A stretch of 64,000 nucleotides of DNA from WVYX01 sp039592335 (GTDB lineage: Bacteria; Gemmatimonadota; Gemmatimonadetes; Gemmatimonadales; GWC2-71-9): assembly GCA_039592335.1 (NCBI GenBank), contig JBDHBX010000005.1, positions 1-64,000 on the forward strand, given 5' to 3'. Each line of letters starts with the position of its first letter. The first letter of the stretch is position 1. Both the position numbers and the translations under genes were made by a program. This document shows positions 8,242-15,498 of this stretch, piece after piece. The notes below the pieces were generated by a model. It was not told where the DNA came from. It saw only the letters and a list, made by a program, of their open reading frames with translations, and did not search any database.

Positions 8242-8706
8242 CTAGTTGTTCGGCGCTCCAGCGGTGATCCAGGCGCGGATCGTGTCGATGTCCGCCTGGC
8301 TGAGCGGTATCCCGCCCAGTGGCATGCGCCCACCCGACCCACCGACCGAGGCCTGCGTGCCCTGGATCTTGTGGACCAGATAGCTCTGGTCGGGCTGGTT
8401 GGGCTCGATGCGATCCAGACCGGATTCGTTGGACGGCACGTCCACTGTGTTGCCGAAGGTCTGCCCGGGGCCAAGGTTCATCCCCTCCTGCGGGGAGGCC
8501 CCCGAGTGGCAGCCGGATAACGCGCAGTTGGCACTCAGAATGGGCTGCACGTCGCCCGTGAGCGTGGGGGTGCCACCACCGGTGCTGCCGTTTCCTCCGC
8601 CGTTGTCGCCGTTTCCACCGTTGTCGGGGGCGCTGCTATCGGAGCAGGCAAGCCCGCCCACGAGCAGCAACGGGAGAACGAGGCTTGCTGGACGAGATAG
8701 GGCCAT
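8242..8706 (-). CDS. Lipoprotein with cytochrome c-like domain (CX4CH)
   Basis: 154 aa. A signal peptide ends in a lipobox (GLAC, Cys21), then a Gly/Asn-rich linker (about 24-46). The cytochrome-like domain has CALSGCH (Cys61, Cys66, His67), an unusual CX4CH heme motif, a possible distal ligand in GRMPLGG, and the C-terminal helix QADIDTIRAWITAGAP typical of small c-type cytochromes of planctomycete and gemmatimonad proteomes. GGAGGG lies 5 bases before the ATG. It is 20 bases from the cytochrome-porin gene and probably co-transcribed, suggesting a trans-envelope electron path. Confidence 0.7.
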   Translation of the reverse strand: MALSRPASLVLPLLLVGGLACSDSSAPDNGGNGDNGGGNGSTGGGTPTLTGDVQPILSANCALSGCHSGASPQEGMNLGPGQTFGNTVDVPSNESGLDRIEPNQPDQSYLVHKIQGTQASVGGSGGRMPLGGIPLSQADIDTIRAWITAGAPNN

Positions 8707-8864
8707 GCGTGCCCTCCGGCTCGGGGAGAAATCCTAGCGATCTACTCGGAAAACCCGACGGGGGGGAGGAATGTTCCGTCCCCGGGGATTCCCCCATGCC
8801 GGGCGCCTGGACACGGCCCAAGCCGCTGGTTAGTCTGCGGGCTCCTCTCCTCCCGGAGGACCAC

Positions 8865-9488
8865 ATGCGTCTGCTCTTCTCCCTGGCGGCCCTGGTGTTG
8901 CTCGCACCCGCCGCCACAGCGCAGGAACTCGAGCGTCCCAGCGACTGGATGGTCCGGTTCGACCGGTCCGGCGCCAGCGAGTCCGATCTGTACTTCGTCA
9001 CCATGCCGCCCGGATGGCACGTCACAACCGGCCCGGCGGGCATTCTCTACGACCCGTCTCGCACGGCGGAGGGCGAGTACCGTCTGAGCGCCGAGATCTT
9101 CCTGTTTCCGGGGGAGCGCCGAGAGGGGTTCGGCGTCTTCTTCGGTGGCCAGGACTTGAGCGGCCCCGATCAGGCCTACACCTACTTTCTGATCCGCAAG
9201 GACGGCCGATTCCTGGTGAAGACGCGGAGCGGTGCCGAGACCGCGGTCGTGGTGCCGTGGACCGAGCACGTGGCCATCGTGCCGCACGACGGGGGCGAGG
9301 AGGCGGTCAACAACGTCCTGGCGGTCGAGGCCGGCACCGACGAGGTCCACTTCTACGTGAACGGCGAGATGGTAACCAGCGTGCCCCGCTCGGAGCTCGT
9401 GTGCGACGGCGTGGTGGGCCTGCGCGTGAACCACAGCCTGAACGTCCACGTGAGCAGTCTGTCGGTGGAGGCGGCGGGGTCCGGCTAG
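8865..9488 (+). CDS. Exported LamG/jelly-roll-like protein
   Basis: 207 aa from ATG 8865, with GGAGGA four bases before it. A signal peptide (MRLLFSLAALVLLAPAATAQ) leads into a single beta-sandwich domain with strand patterns (YRLSAEIFLFPG, FGVFFGGQDL, YTYFLIRKDGRFLVKT, VHFYVNGEMVTSV). This resembles the concanavalin-like fold of DUF1080 or LamG proteins, which often bind or cleave sugars. No catalytic residues can be assigned. It is divergent from the cytochrome lipoprotein and convergent with the next gene. Confidence 0.6.
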   Translation: MRLLFSLAALVLLAPAATAQELERPSDWMVRFDRSGASESDLYFVTMPPGWHVTTGPAGILYDPSRTAEGEYRLSAEIFLFPGERREGFGVFFGGQDLSGPDQAYTYFLIRKDGRFLVKTRSGAETAVVVPWTEHVAIVPHDGGEEAVNNVLAVEAGTDEVHFYVNGEMVTSVPRSELVCDGVVGLRVNHSLNVHVSSLSVEAAGSG

Positions 9489-9532
9489 GCCCGGGCTTGT
9501 GGCCCAGGGCGGCTAGCAAGTGGTTCCTTGAT

Positions 9533-9571
9533 ACGATTCTAGTTCAATGGAATACCATCAAATAGAATCGT
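9533..9571. terminator. Inverted repeat between convergent genes, possible bidirectional terminator
   Basis: ACGATTCTA (9533-9541) and TAGAATCGT (9563-9571) are perfect inverted copies around a 21-base loop, in a locally AT-rich gap between two convergent genes. There is no clear U-run, so termination is only a guess. Confidence 0.35.
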
Positions 9572-9589
9572 GGTCGTTGCCCTCCTCCC

Positions 9590-10294
9590 CTAGCCCATGC
9601 TGATGGTCATGGAGCCCACGCTAGCGGCGAGGATTCCAACCAGAGCGGCCAGCGCGTAGGAAAACAGGCCAGCCTTCTTGCCTATCCCGGCCCCGAGGTA
9701 CAGAGAGGGCGTGCTGGGACCGTCGTAGTACCGCGCCCACTCGCAATCCGGCCCGCCGGGAGAATCGGGCCCACAAAGAGGCTCCGGGGTGCCCTCGGCC
9801 GGGGCATAATCCAGCTCTGCCGTGAAGTGGAGCCAGTCGTTCAAGCTGTACCCCGCGCCCACCACGACGCCGGGGCCGGCGAGCCCAAAGAACTCCGTGC
9901 CTTCGGAGGTGAGGAGCAGGCCGGCCGAGACATCGAATCGGTGGGACCCGCCGAGCCAACGCCGGTAGCGGCCCTTGAGGCCCGCGCGTCCCGTTTCGAA
10001 CCCGAAGTCGTGGCCGCCGAACACGGTGAACCCCACCGCTGCGTTGTCCAGGCTCTTCATCCAGCCGACCTCGGCCGTGAGGTAGAAGGCGCTCTGTCCT
10101 GCGCTCGAGGACACCCGGTAGCGGGCGTGGGCCTCTGTGATCAAGTAGGAGCTGCACTGCTCGGGATGTGCAGCGAAGAAGCAGAAGCCCTTTGGATGCT
10201 GAGGCACCAGGCTTGTCGCGTCATGCACCTGGGCCCGGACGGCGCACGGGGCGAGGCTGCACAAGGCGATGGCGGCAAACGTAGCGCGACGCAT
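9590..10294 (-). CDS. Exported protein, barrel-like, function unknown
   Basis: 234 aa with a signal peptide (MRRATFAAIALCSLAPCAVRAQ) and GGAGGA upstream of the ATG. The mature part has alternating strands such as FYLTAEVGWMK, FTVFGGHDFGFETG and WLHFTAELDYAPAEG, as in small outer-membrane barrels. It ends in a hydrophobic stretch (FSYALAALVGILAASVG) which is unusual for a barrel and could be a membrane helix. Four Cys in the mature chain could form disulfides. I recognise no family. Confidence 0.5.
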   Translation of the reverse strand: MRRATFAAIALCSLAPCAVRAQVHDATSLVPQHPKGFCFFAAHPEQCSSYLITEAHARYRVSSSAGQSAFYLTAEVGWMKSLDNAAVGFTVFGGHDFGFETGRAGLKGRYRRWLGGSHRFDVSAGLLLTSEGTEFFGLAGPGVVVGAGYSLNDWLHFTAELDYAPAEGTPEPLCGPDSPGGPDCEWARYYDGPSTPSLYLGAGIGKKAGLFSYALAALVGILAASVGSMTISMG

Positions 10295-10382
10295 GAGTTC
10301 CTCCCGCGATGGCTACGCACACCGTCGCTGGGGGCCGTCAAGTGATGGTCAAGCGAGGAACGGCGCCGGTCGGGAAAGGAAA

Positions 10383-10406
10383 GAGCCCACACAGAAGTGC
10401 GGGCTC
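10383..10406 (-). terminator. Terminator after tRNA-Phe
   Basis: GAGCCC (10383-10388) pairs with GGGCTC (10401-10406). On the minus strand the stem is followed by TTTCCTTTCCC. It lies 7 bases beyond the tRNA 3' end. Confidence 0.6.
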
Positions 10407-10413
10407 GACCGAG

Positions 10414-10486
10414 TGGCCAGGGACGGAATTGAACCGCCGACACGGGGATTTTCAGTCCCCTGCTCTACCAACTGAGCTACCTGGCC
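10414..10486 (-). tRNA. tRNA-Phe (anticodon GAA)
   Basis: On the minus strand the cloverleaf starts GGCCAGG, has the D-arm AGCTCAGTTGGTAGAGC, and the anticodon stem GGGGA/TCCCC enclosing loop CTGAAAA (anticodon GAA). The T-arm carries GGTTCAATTCC and the acceptor closes with CCTGGCC and discriminator A. The length is 73 without CCA, which is not encoded. A terminator follows at 10383-10406. Confidence 0.95.
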
Positions 10487-10544
10487 GGGGGCGGATAATC
10501 TACTCAAACCGGGCCGTCGCGGCAGCCCTGCGTGAGCCGTGCGG

Positions 10545-11048
10545 CTACCCGGGCGGGCGGTCCCCCGATTCCAGTCCCTCACCAGGCAGCACGATGTCGT
10601 CCTCCGCCTCATCCGACACGTAGCGGTCCAGCTCGGCGGCGTCCGGGTATCGCTCCCGCGCGATGAGGATCACCTGGCGCGCACGCTGCGGGTCCTGCTT
10701 GACGGTGCGGTAGATCTCCTCGAGCCGGATGGCCGCGTTGATATCGACCCTGCGGGACGCGCCGCGCCGCAGGTGGTTCTCCAGGAGCGCGATCGTCTCC
10801 TCCAGGTTGGGCCGCATCCCCGCCGAGGAGCCCATCACGCCGCCCCCGAGCAGCTGATCGGACACCCAATCGCCGACGGGCATGAACACATACTCCAGCA
10901 GCAGGTCCCAACTCCACCACACGATGCCGCACATACCGGATGCCACGAACCAGCGCGGATCCTCCCGCACGACGAAGCCGATGCCGGCAAAGGCGATCGT
11001 GGCCGTGCCGAAGATCCCGCGCACCACCTTCGTGATGGAAAACGGCAT
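10545..11048 (-). CDS. Small membrane protein, function unknown
   Basis: 167 aa from ATG 11048; a GTG at 11069 with AAGGAGG upstream is an alternative start adding seven residues. Two membrane segments are visible (about 9-28, IFGTATIAFAGIGFVV; and about 34-54, WFVASGMCGIVWWSWDLLLE). They are followed by a Gly-rich turn and a soluble helical C-terminus (LEETIALLENHLRR, RLEEIYRTVKQD, VILIARERYP). No known family recognised. It lies directly upstream of the tRNA-Phe gene on the same strand. Confidence 0.6.
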   Translation of the reverse strand: MPFSITKVVRGIFGTATIAFAGIGFVVREDPRWFVASGMCGIVWWSWDLLLEYVFMPVGDWVSDQLLGGGVMGSSAGMRPNLEETIALLENHLRRGASRRVDINAAIRLEEIYRTVKQDPQRARQVILIARERYPDAAELDRYVSDEAEDDIVLPGEGLESGDRPPG

Positions 11049-11264
11049 TGCTCCCGATCCGCGCCTCACGTACCCTCCTTCGCGCCGTCGGTGGGAACGT
11101 ACCGCAATGCATAATGCCTCCCGTGCCCCCCGCAAGCGCCATTGGGTCCCGGTGGGAATCCAATCCAAGCCAGCGCGGGGGCGACGCTTGGCGAGGCCAC
11201 GTCGCGCCCGGAAGTTGCTACATTCTGGGCGGCGCTGCTCCAGCACTGACACCGCGAGGCGCGA

Positions 11265-11432
11265 ATGAACGAGTTCCAGGTAGTGATCCTCCGGCTGCAG
11301 GGGAAGGCCCGCGAAGACGAGGACGCCATGACCGACCTCATGAACGAGCGCGCCCGCATGGGGTGGATCTTCCACTCGCTCCAGCCGCTTCCCGACGAGA
11401 AGGTGGCCATGGTCTTCTCGCGGGAGGCATAG
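11265..11432 (+). CDS. Small DUF4177-like protein (55 aa)
   Basis: A short frame from ATG 11265 encodes MNEFQVVILRLQG, then an acidic helix and the segment MNERARMGWIFHSLQPL, then KVAMVFSREA. The pattern of a beta strand, a helix ending in GW, and two strands matches the DUF4177 type of small cytoplasmic proteins, whose role is unknown. It sits 40 bases before the Nudix gene on the same strand, so co-expression is likely. No strong Shine-Dalgarno is seen. Confidence 0.6.
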   Translation: MNEFQVVILRLQGKAREDEDAMTDLMNERARMGWIFHSLQPLPDEKVAMVFSREA

Positions 11433-11472
11433 GGCCGCCCAGGGCTCAGACATCCCCAGAAGGAGCACTCCC

Positions 11473-12030
11473 ATGCCGGCCGATCAACCGACCTGCATCG
11501 CGACCCGTCGCACCTACGACGGGAAGCTGGTCAAGGTGGAGGTGGACACCGTGCGCGGACCCTCCGGCGCCGAGTACGACCTCGAGATCGTGCGCCACCC
11601 GGGCGCGGCCGCCGTAGTACCCCTCCTGTCCGACCCCGCGAGCCCCGATCCCACCGTGCTGCTCATCGAGCAGTACCGCTACGCTACCGGCGGGACGATC
11701 TGGGAGGTCCCGGCAGGGGTGCTGGAGGCCGGGGAGGACCCTGCGGACTGCGCCCGCCGGGAGCTGACCGAGGAGACCGGCGCGGTCGCCGAGACGGTCG
11801 AGCACCTGACGACCGTCTACACCACGCCGGGCTTCACCGACGAGCAGATCCACGTGTTCCTGGCCACGGGGCTCTCGCAGGGGGAACCAAAACACGAGGC
11901 CAATGAGTTTATCAAAATGAAACCACTGCCCCTTGCCAGGGCACTGGAAATGATCCGGGACGGGGAGATCGTGGACGCCAAGTCGATCGTGGCGCTGCTG
12001 TACGTCGCCGGGTACCGCCTCAATATGTAG
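11473..12030 (+). CDS. Nudix hydrolase, ADP-ribose pyrophosphatase type
   Basis: 185 aa with a perfect Nudix box, G-x5-E-x7-REL-x-EE-x-G (GVLEAGEDPADCARRELTEE followed by TGA). The N-terminal strand block (TRRTYDGKLVKVEVDTV) and LIEQYRYATGG are typical of the NudF/ADP-ribose diphosphatase group, which splits ADP-ribose to AMP and ribose 5-phosphate. AAGGAG lies upstream of the ATG. The substrate is inferred from overall likeness only. Confidence 0.85.
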   Translation: MPADQPTCIATRRTYDGKLVKVEVDTVRGPSGAEYDLEIVRHPGAAAVVPLLSDPASPDPTVLLIEQYRYATGGTIWEVPAGVLEAGEDPADCARRELTEETGAVAETVEHLTTVYTTPGFTDEQIHVFLATGLSQGEPKHEANEFIKMKPLPLARALEMIRDGEIVDAKSIVALLYVAGYRLNM

Positions 12031-12265
12031 ACGGTGTCACTGCACGAGGACAGCTGACCCGTCCCGGGCGGTATCGGGGATCTCCCGATGGGCCGCTCCC
12101 TATCCCGTTTTCATATAGGCACTTACACCAAGGGACCCCGTGGCGGGGACCCAATCGGTACGGTTTGTGCGAAATTACGCCGCGGGAAGGAGGAGACCTT
12201 AGCGAACCGTTTCTTGTCCGAATGAGGGCCACCTGCTTCGGCGGGGCGCCCGGGAGCTACCAACA

Positions 12266-12913
12266 ATGACCGCACCCATCGAGACCCGCGCGCGGGCAAG
12301 GCCCGCGACCGCCCCAGGGGCAGAGCGCCCCGGTCTTCGCGAGTTGGACGACTCGCGGGTGGTCGCGGCGTACCTGGCTGGGAGGGACAGGGCGTTCGAT
12401 GAGTTGGTCGATCGCTACCAGAAGCGGTTGCTCAACTTCATCTACCGGACGATTGGCGATCGCGAACGCGCCGAGGACCTGGTACAGGAGGTCTTCATTC
12501 GCGTCCATCGCCACCTGCAGCGGTTCGACCAGAGCAAGAAGTTCTCGACCTGGATCTACACGATCGCGTCGAATCTGGCGAAGAACGAGCTGCGGAATCG
12601 CAGCCGCAGCCCGCTGGTCCTCTTCCAGACCATCAAGAAGAACTGGGAGGCCGACCACCGGCCGCTCCAGTTCGAGGACCCGGGTCACCGACCGGAAGAC
12701 CTCTACCGCAGACGGCAGCTGCGCGAGTTGGTCGAAGCATCGGTCGCCCAGCTCCCCAAGCACCACCGCGTGGTGTTCGTGCTGCGGGAGCTGGAAGGGA
12801 AGAGCTACGAAGAGATCGCCGAGATCACGAAGTGCAACCTGGGTACCGTGAAGAGCCGCCTGAACCGGGCTCGCAATCGGTTTGCCCAAATCATTGGGCC
12901 GCAGTTGGACTAG
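12266..12913 (+). CDS. ECF-type RNA polymerase sigma factor
   Basis: 215 aa. Region 2 spans FDELVDRYQKRLLNF to FSTWIYTIASNLAKNELRNR, with the DLVQEVFIRVHRH core. Region 4 spans VAQLPKHHRVVFVLRELEG to GTVKSRLNRARNRF. Region 3 is missing, as in sigma-70 group 4 factors. The 20-residue Pro/Arg-rich N-terminal leader is atypical. A strong terminator follows directly, before a zinc-finger anti-sigma candidate. The 235 bases upstream (12031-12265) carry no gene that I can see. Confidence 0.93.
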   Translation: MTAPIETRARARPATAPGAERPGLRELDDSRVVAAYLAGRDRAFDELVDRYQKRLLNFIYRTIGDRERAEDLVQEVFIRVHRHLQRFDQSKKFSTWIYTIASNLAKNELRNRSRSPLVLFQTIKKNWEADHRPLQFEDPGHRPEDLYRRRQLRELVEASVAQLPKHHRVVFVLRELEGKSYEEIAEITKCNLGTVKSRLNRARNRFAQIIGPQLD

Positions 12914-12943
12914 CGGCCGACGTGTCCACCTCCGCGGACACAT

Positions 12944-12972
12944 GAGGGAGGGCCCATGGCCCTCCCTCTTTT
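12944..12972 (+). terminator. Strong rho-independent terminator after the sigma factor gene
   Basis: GAGGGAGGGCC (12944-12954) and GGCCCTCCCTC (12958-12968) form a perfect 11-base stem with a CAT loop, followed by TTTT. A second weaker hairpin (GTGTCC/GGACAC) lies just before it. It separates the sigma gene from the anti-sigma candidate downstream and shows that the ATG within the loop region is not a start codon. Confidence 0.85.
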
Positions 12973-13057
12973 CGTCCTCGCCCTGCAGATTCCCGACTTC
13001 CGACCCGGGGAACTTCCTGGGCAGGGCGCGGTACCAACGATGGCACTACTCTTATCC

Positions 13058-13564
13058 ATGCATTGCGCTGAATTCCTGGAGCACTACTCCGACTACCGCG
13101 ACGGGCTGATCGAGGATCAGGCCCTGCTGGAGCAACTGAACCAGCATCTCCTGACGTGCCCGCAGTGCACGCGCTACGACGCCCGGCTCGCCCGTGGCGT
13201 CACAGTGCTGCGCACCCTCAGCCATGTGGATCCCTCGCCGGGCTTCCGCCGACAGCTCGCTCACCGGCTGACGCTGCCGGCGGTCGAGGCGGAGCAGCCG
13301 ATCATGCCGGCGTCCGCTGGGCTCCTGGTGGCCCTGATGGTCGTCACGGCCGCAGCACTCTTCCTGTGGCACGGGTCGGCCGATGCCCCGCAGGCCGAGG
13401 TGGCCGAGCGGAGCGCCCCGGCGCCCGCGGCAGTGGTGGTGGTGAGCCCGGGGGTGCCCCTCGTCGGATTCGCCGATTTCAGCGTGCCGGCCCTCGACGG
13501 CGAGTGGCCCGCGCCCGGCACCGAGGACGAACCCGTCTCTCTGCGGACGGCCATCTCACCGTAA
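13058..13564 (+). CDS. Zinc-finger anti-sigma factor candidate
   Basis: 168 aa. The start MHCAEFLEHYSDYRDG matches the family's usual opening; ATG 13040 would add six residues. A zf-HC2-type site is visible: Cys3, then HLLTCPQC (His30, Cys34, Cys37). A single membrane helix follows (about 88-106, AGLLVALMVVTAAALFLW), then a Pro/Val-rich extracytoplasmic tail. Such proteins hold their ECF sigma factor at the membrane. The sigma gene is just upstream but a strong terminator lies between the two, so this gene likely depends on read-through or its own promoter. Confidence 0.75.
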   Translation: MHCAEFLEHYSDYRDGLIEDQALLEQLNQHLLTCPQCTRYDARLARGVTVLRTLSHVDPSPGFRRQLAHRLTLPAVEAEQPIMPASAGLLVALMVVTAAALFLWHGSADAPQAEVAERSAPAPAAVVVVSPGVPLVGFADFSVPALDGEWPAPGTEDEPVSLRTAISP

Positions 13565-13615
13565 CGGGCCCTCAGGGTTTCTAACCCACCTACCGGTCGG
13601 TAATTTCCGCCGTAT

Positions 13616-14671
13616 ATGGCGGCGGCCCTTTCCTTTGACTCCGCGTACCGTCAGATCCGTCGCGGCGACCTCGCTCCCGTCTACTACCTGACCGGCGAAG
13701 AGGACGTCCTCAAGGACGAGCTCATCACCTTCGTCCAGCAGCAGGTCGTTGACCCTGCGAGCCGCGACTTCAATCTCGACGTTCGCTCCGCCGGAGACTT
13801 GGACGGCGAGAGCCTGCACACGCTGGTGGAAACGCCACCCATGCTCGCCGAGCGTCGGGTCGTGGTGGTCAAGAATCTCGAGCAGTGGCGCAAGAACGCG
13901 AAGGTGTGGCGGGTGCTGGAACAGTACCTGGCGAACCCGTCGCCCACGACCGTGCTCCTCATCGTGCACGGTGCCGGCGAGGCCCCGAACGCCAAGCTCA
14001 AGGCCCACGCCGTGCACGTGAAGCTCGAGCCTCTGAACCCCGAGCGGCTCGTGCGCTGGGTGGAGCGCAGGTCGAAGGAGACAGGCTTCACCATCGAGCC
14101 GGAGGCCGTCGAGCATCTGGTGAGCGCGGTGAGCGGAGACCTGTCGCACTTGGCGATGGAGGTGGAGAAGCTGGCGGCGGCGGCGCCGGAGGGGCGACCG
14201 CTCGGCGTGCAGGACGTCTCCCATCTGGTTGGCGTGCGCCGCGGCGAGACCCCGCACGATTGGGTCAATGCCGTGCTGCAACACGACATTCCGCTGGCGA
14301 TCGGCATGCTCGAGCAAGTACTCGCCAGCTCGGGTGTCACCGGAGTGCGGCTGGTTGGGATGCTGGGCACCGCGCTGGTGGGAGTGCGACTGGCGCGCGC
14401 GCTGCTCGACTCCGGAACGCCGCCGGGTCGAGTCGAGGGCGCGGTGCTCAGCCACATCCAGAAGGCACGACCCTTCGGCCTCGGAAACTGGAAGGCCGAA
14501 GCACGCCGCTGGACAGCGGCTGCCCACCACTGGGGAGCCCGGGATCTCGAACGGGCGCTGCGGGCGGCGTACGGTGCCGACCGAGCACTCAAGTCCACCA
14601 CCACGAGTGACCACGCCGGCACGCTGAGCGACATGCTTCTCACTCTCGCCACCGGAAAGGCCGCCGCATGA
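13616..14671 (+). CDS. holA: DNA polymerase III subunit delta
   Basis: 351 aa, clamp-loader delta subunit that opens the beta clamp. The N-terminal domain begins YLTGEEDVLKDELI, the family hallmark, followed by VVVVKNLEQW and TTVLLIVHGAGE. The C-terminal helical collar has the FGLGNWKAEARRW and AYGADRALKS segments. No Shine-Dalgarno is obvious before ATG 13616. Its stop overlaps the next start as ATGA, opening the long coupled operon that runs to 23.9 kb. Confidence 0.92.
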   Translation: MAAALSFDSAYRQIRRGDLAPVYYLTGEEDVLKDELITFVQQQVVDPASRDFNLDVRSAGDLDGESLHTLVETPPMLAERRVVVVKNLEQWRKNAKVWRVLEQYLANPSPTTVLLIVHGAGEAPNAKLKAHAVHVKLEPLNPERLVRWVERRSKETGFTIEPEAVEHLVSAVSGDLSHLAMEVEKLAAAAPEGRPLGVQDVSHLVGVRRGETPHDWVNAVLQHDIPLAIGMLEQVLASSGVTGVRLVGMLGTALVGVRLARALLDSGTPPGRVEGAVLSHIQKARPFGLGNWKAEARRWTAAAHHWGARDLERALRAAYGADRALKSTTTSDHAGTLSDMLLTLATGKAAA

Positions 14672-15498
14672 GACGATTCGTCGTGTTCACCTGGCTGCTT
14701 TGCGCCGCGGCGCCCCTGACTGCCCAGGAGGACTCCACCTTGAGTGTGGCCGCGCGGCTGGCTACCGAGGGTCAGGGCGACTCGGCGCGCGCCCTGGTGC
14801 AGTCGCGCCTGCGAGAAATCTCTCTCGCGGACTCGCTCTACCCGCAGATGCTGTACGCGGCCGGCGTGGTGGCGGCCGACGCGGACAGCGCCACCCTCTA
14901 CTTCAGACGCGTGAGCATCGAGTACTCCCGCTCGGCGTGGGCCGACCGCGCGCTGCTGCGTCTCGCCCAGCTGTCATTCGCATCCGGCGATTACGTTTCC
15001 GCGCGCCGCTCGGCAGAGCGCATCCTCATGGACTACCCGCTCAGCGAAGTCCTGGCCCACGCGAGCTTCTGGGCGGGCCGTTCCCTGATCGAGCTGGGTA
15101 GCCCCACAGAGGGGTGTCAACTTCTGGTGAGCGCAGAGGCCGGCGCCGACGGGGATGTGGAGCTCGCCAACCGAGCCCGGTACCATCTGCAGCGCTGCAG
15201 CGGTGCGCTAGCAGCGGGTGATTCGGGAGCCGATACCACGGCAACCCAGCCCGCCGCGACGCGGGGGCAACCGGTGTATGCCGTGCAACTGGCCGCGGTC
15301 CAGAGTGCGGCCGCCGCCGACGAGCTGATGCGCACGCTCTATGCGGAGGGATACGAGCCTCATGTGGTACGCAGCCCGGACGGGCTGCTAAAGGTTCGCG
15401 TCGGGCGCTACGCCGACCGCGGCGACGCGCAGCGCCTCGTCGGGGACCTGCGGCGCAGGTTCGGCGGCAACCCGTTCGTCGTGGAGGAGCAGCAGTGA
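14668..15498 (+). CDS. Exported TPR-like protein with C-terminal SPOR domain
   Basis: 276 aa. A signal peptide (MRRFVVFTWLLCAAAPLTAQ) is followed by TPR-like helices (about 25-170, e.g. YPQMLYAAGVV, WADRALLRLAQLSFASGDY). The SPOR domain lies at about 195-272 (PVYAVQLAAVQS ... LLKVRVGRYADRGDAQRLV). SPOR domains bind glycan strands lacking stem peptides at division sites, so a periplasmic cell-wall role is likely. It overlaps holA (ATGA) and mutS (GTGA). Confidence 0.82.
   Translation: MRRFVVFTWLLCAAAPLTAQEDSTLSVAARLATEGQGDSARALVQSRLREISLADSLYPQMLYAAGVVAADADSATLYFRRVSIEYSRSAWADRALLRLAQLSFASGDYVSARRSAERILMDYPLSEVLAHASFWAGRSLIELGSPTEGCQLLVSAEAGADGDVELANRARYHLQRCSGALAAGDSGADTTATQPAATRGQPVYAVQLAAVQSAAAADELMRTLYAEGYEPHVVRSPDGLLKVRVGRYADRGDAQRLVGDLRRRFGGNPFVVEEQQ

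Noticed and set aside
12956..13057. Earlier start for the anti-sigma gene (MALPLFVLAL...)
   Set aside because: The ATG lies in the loop and stem of a perfect terminator hairpin; the family consensus start is at 13058.
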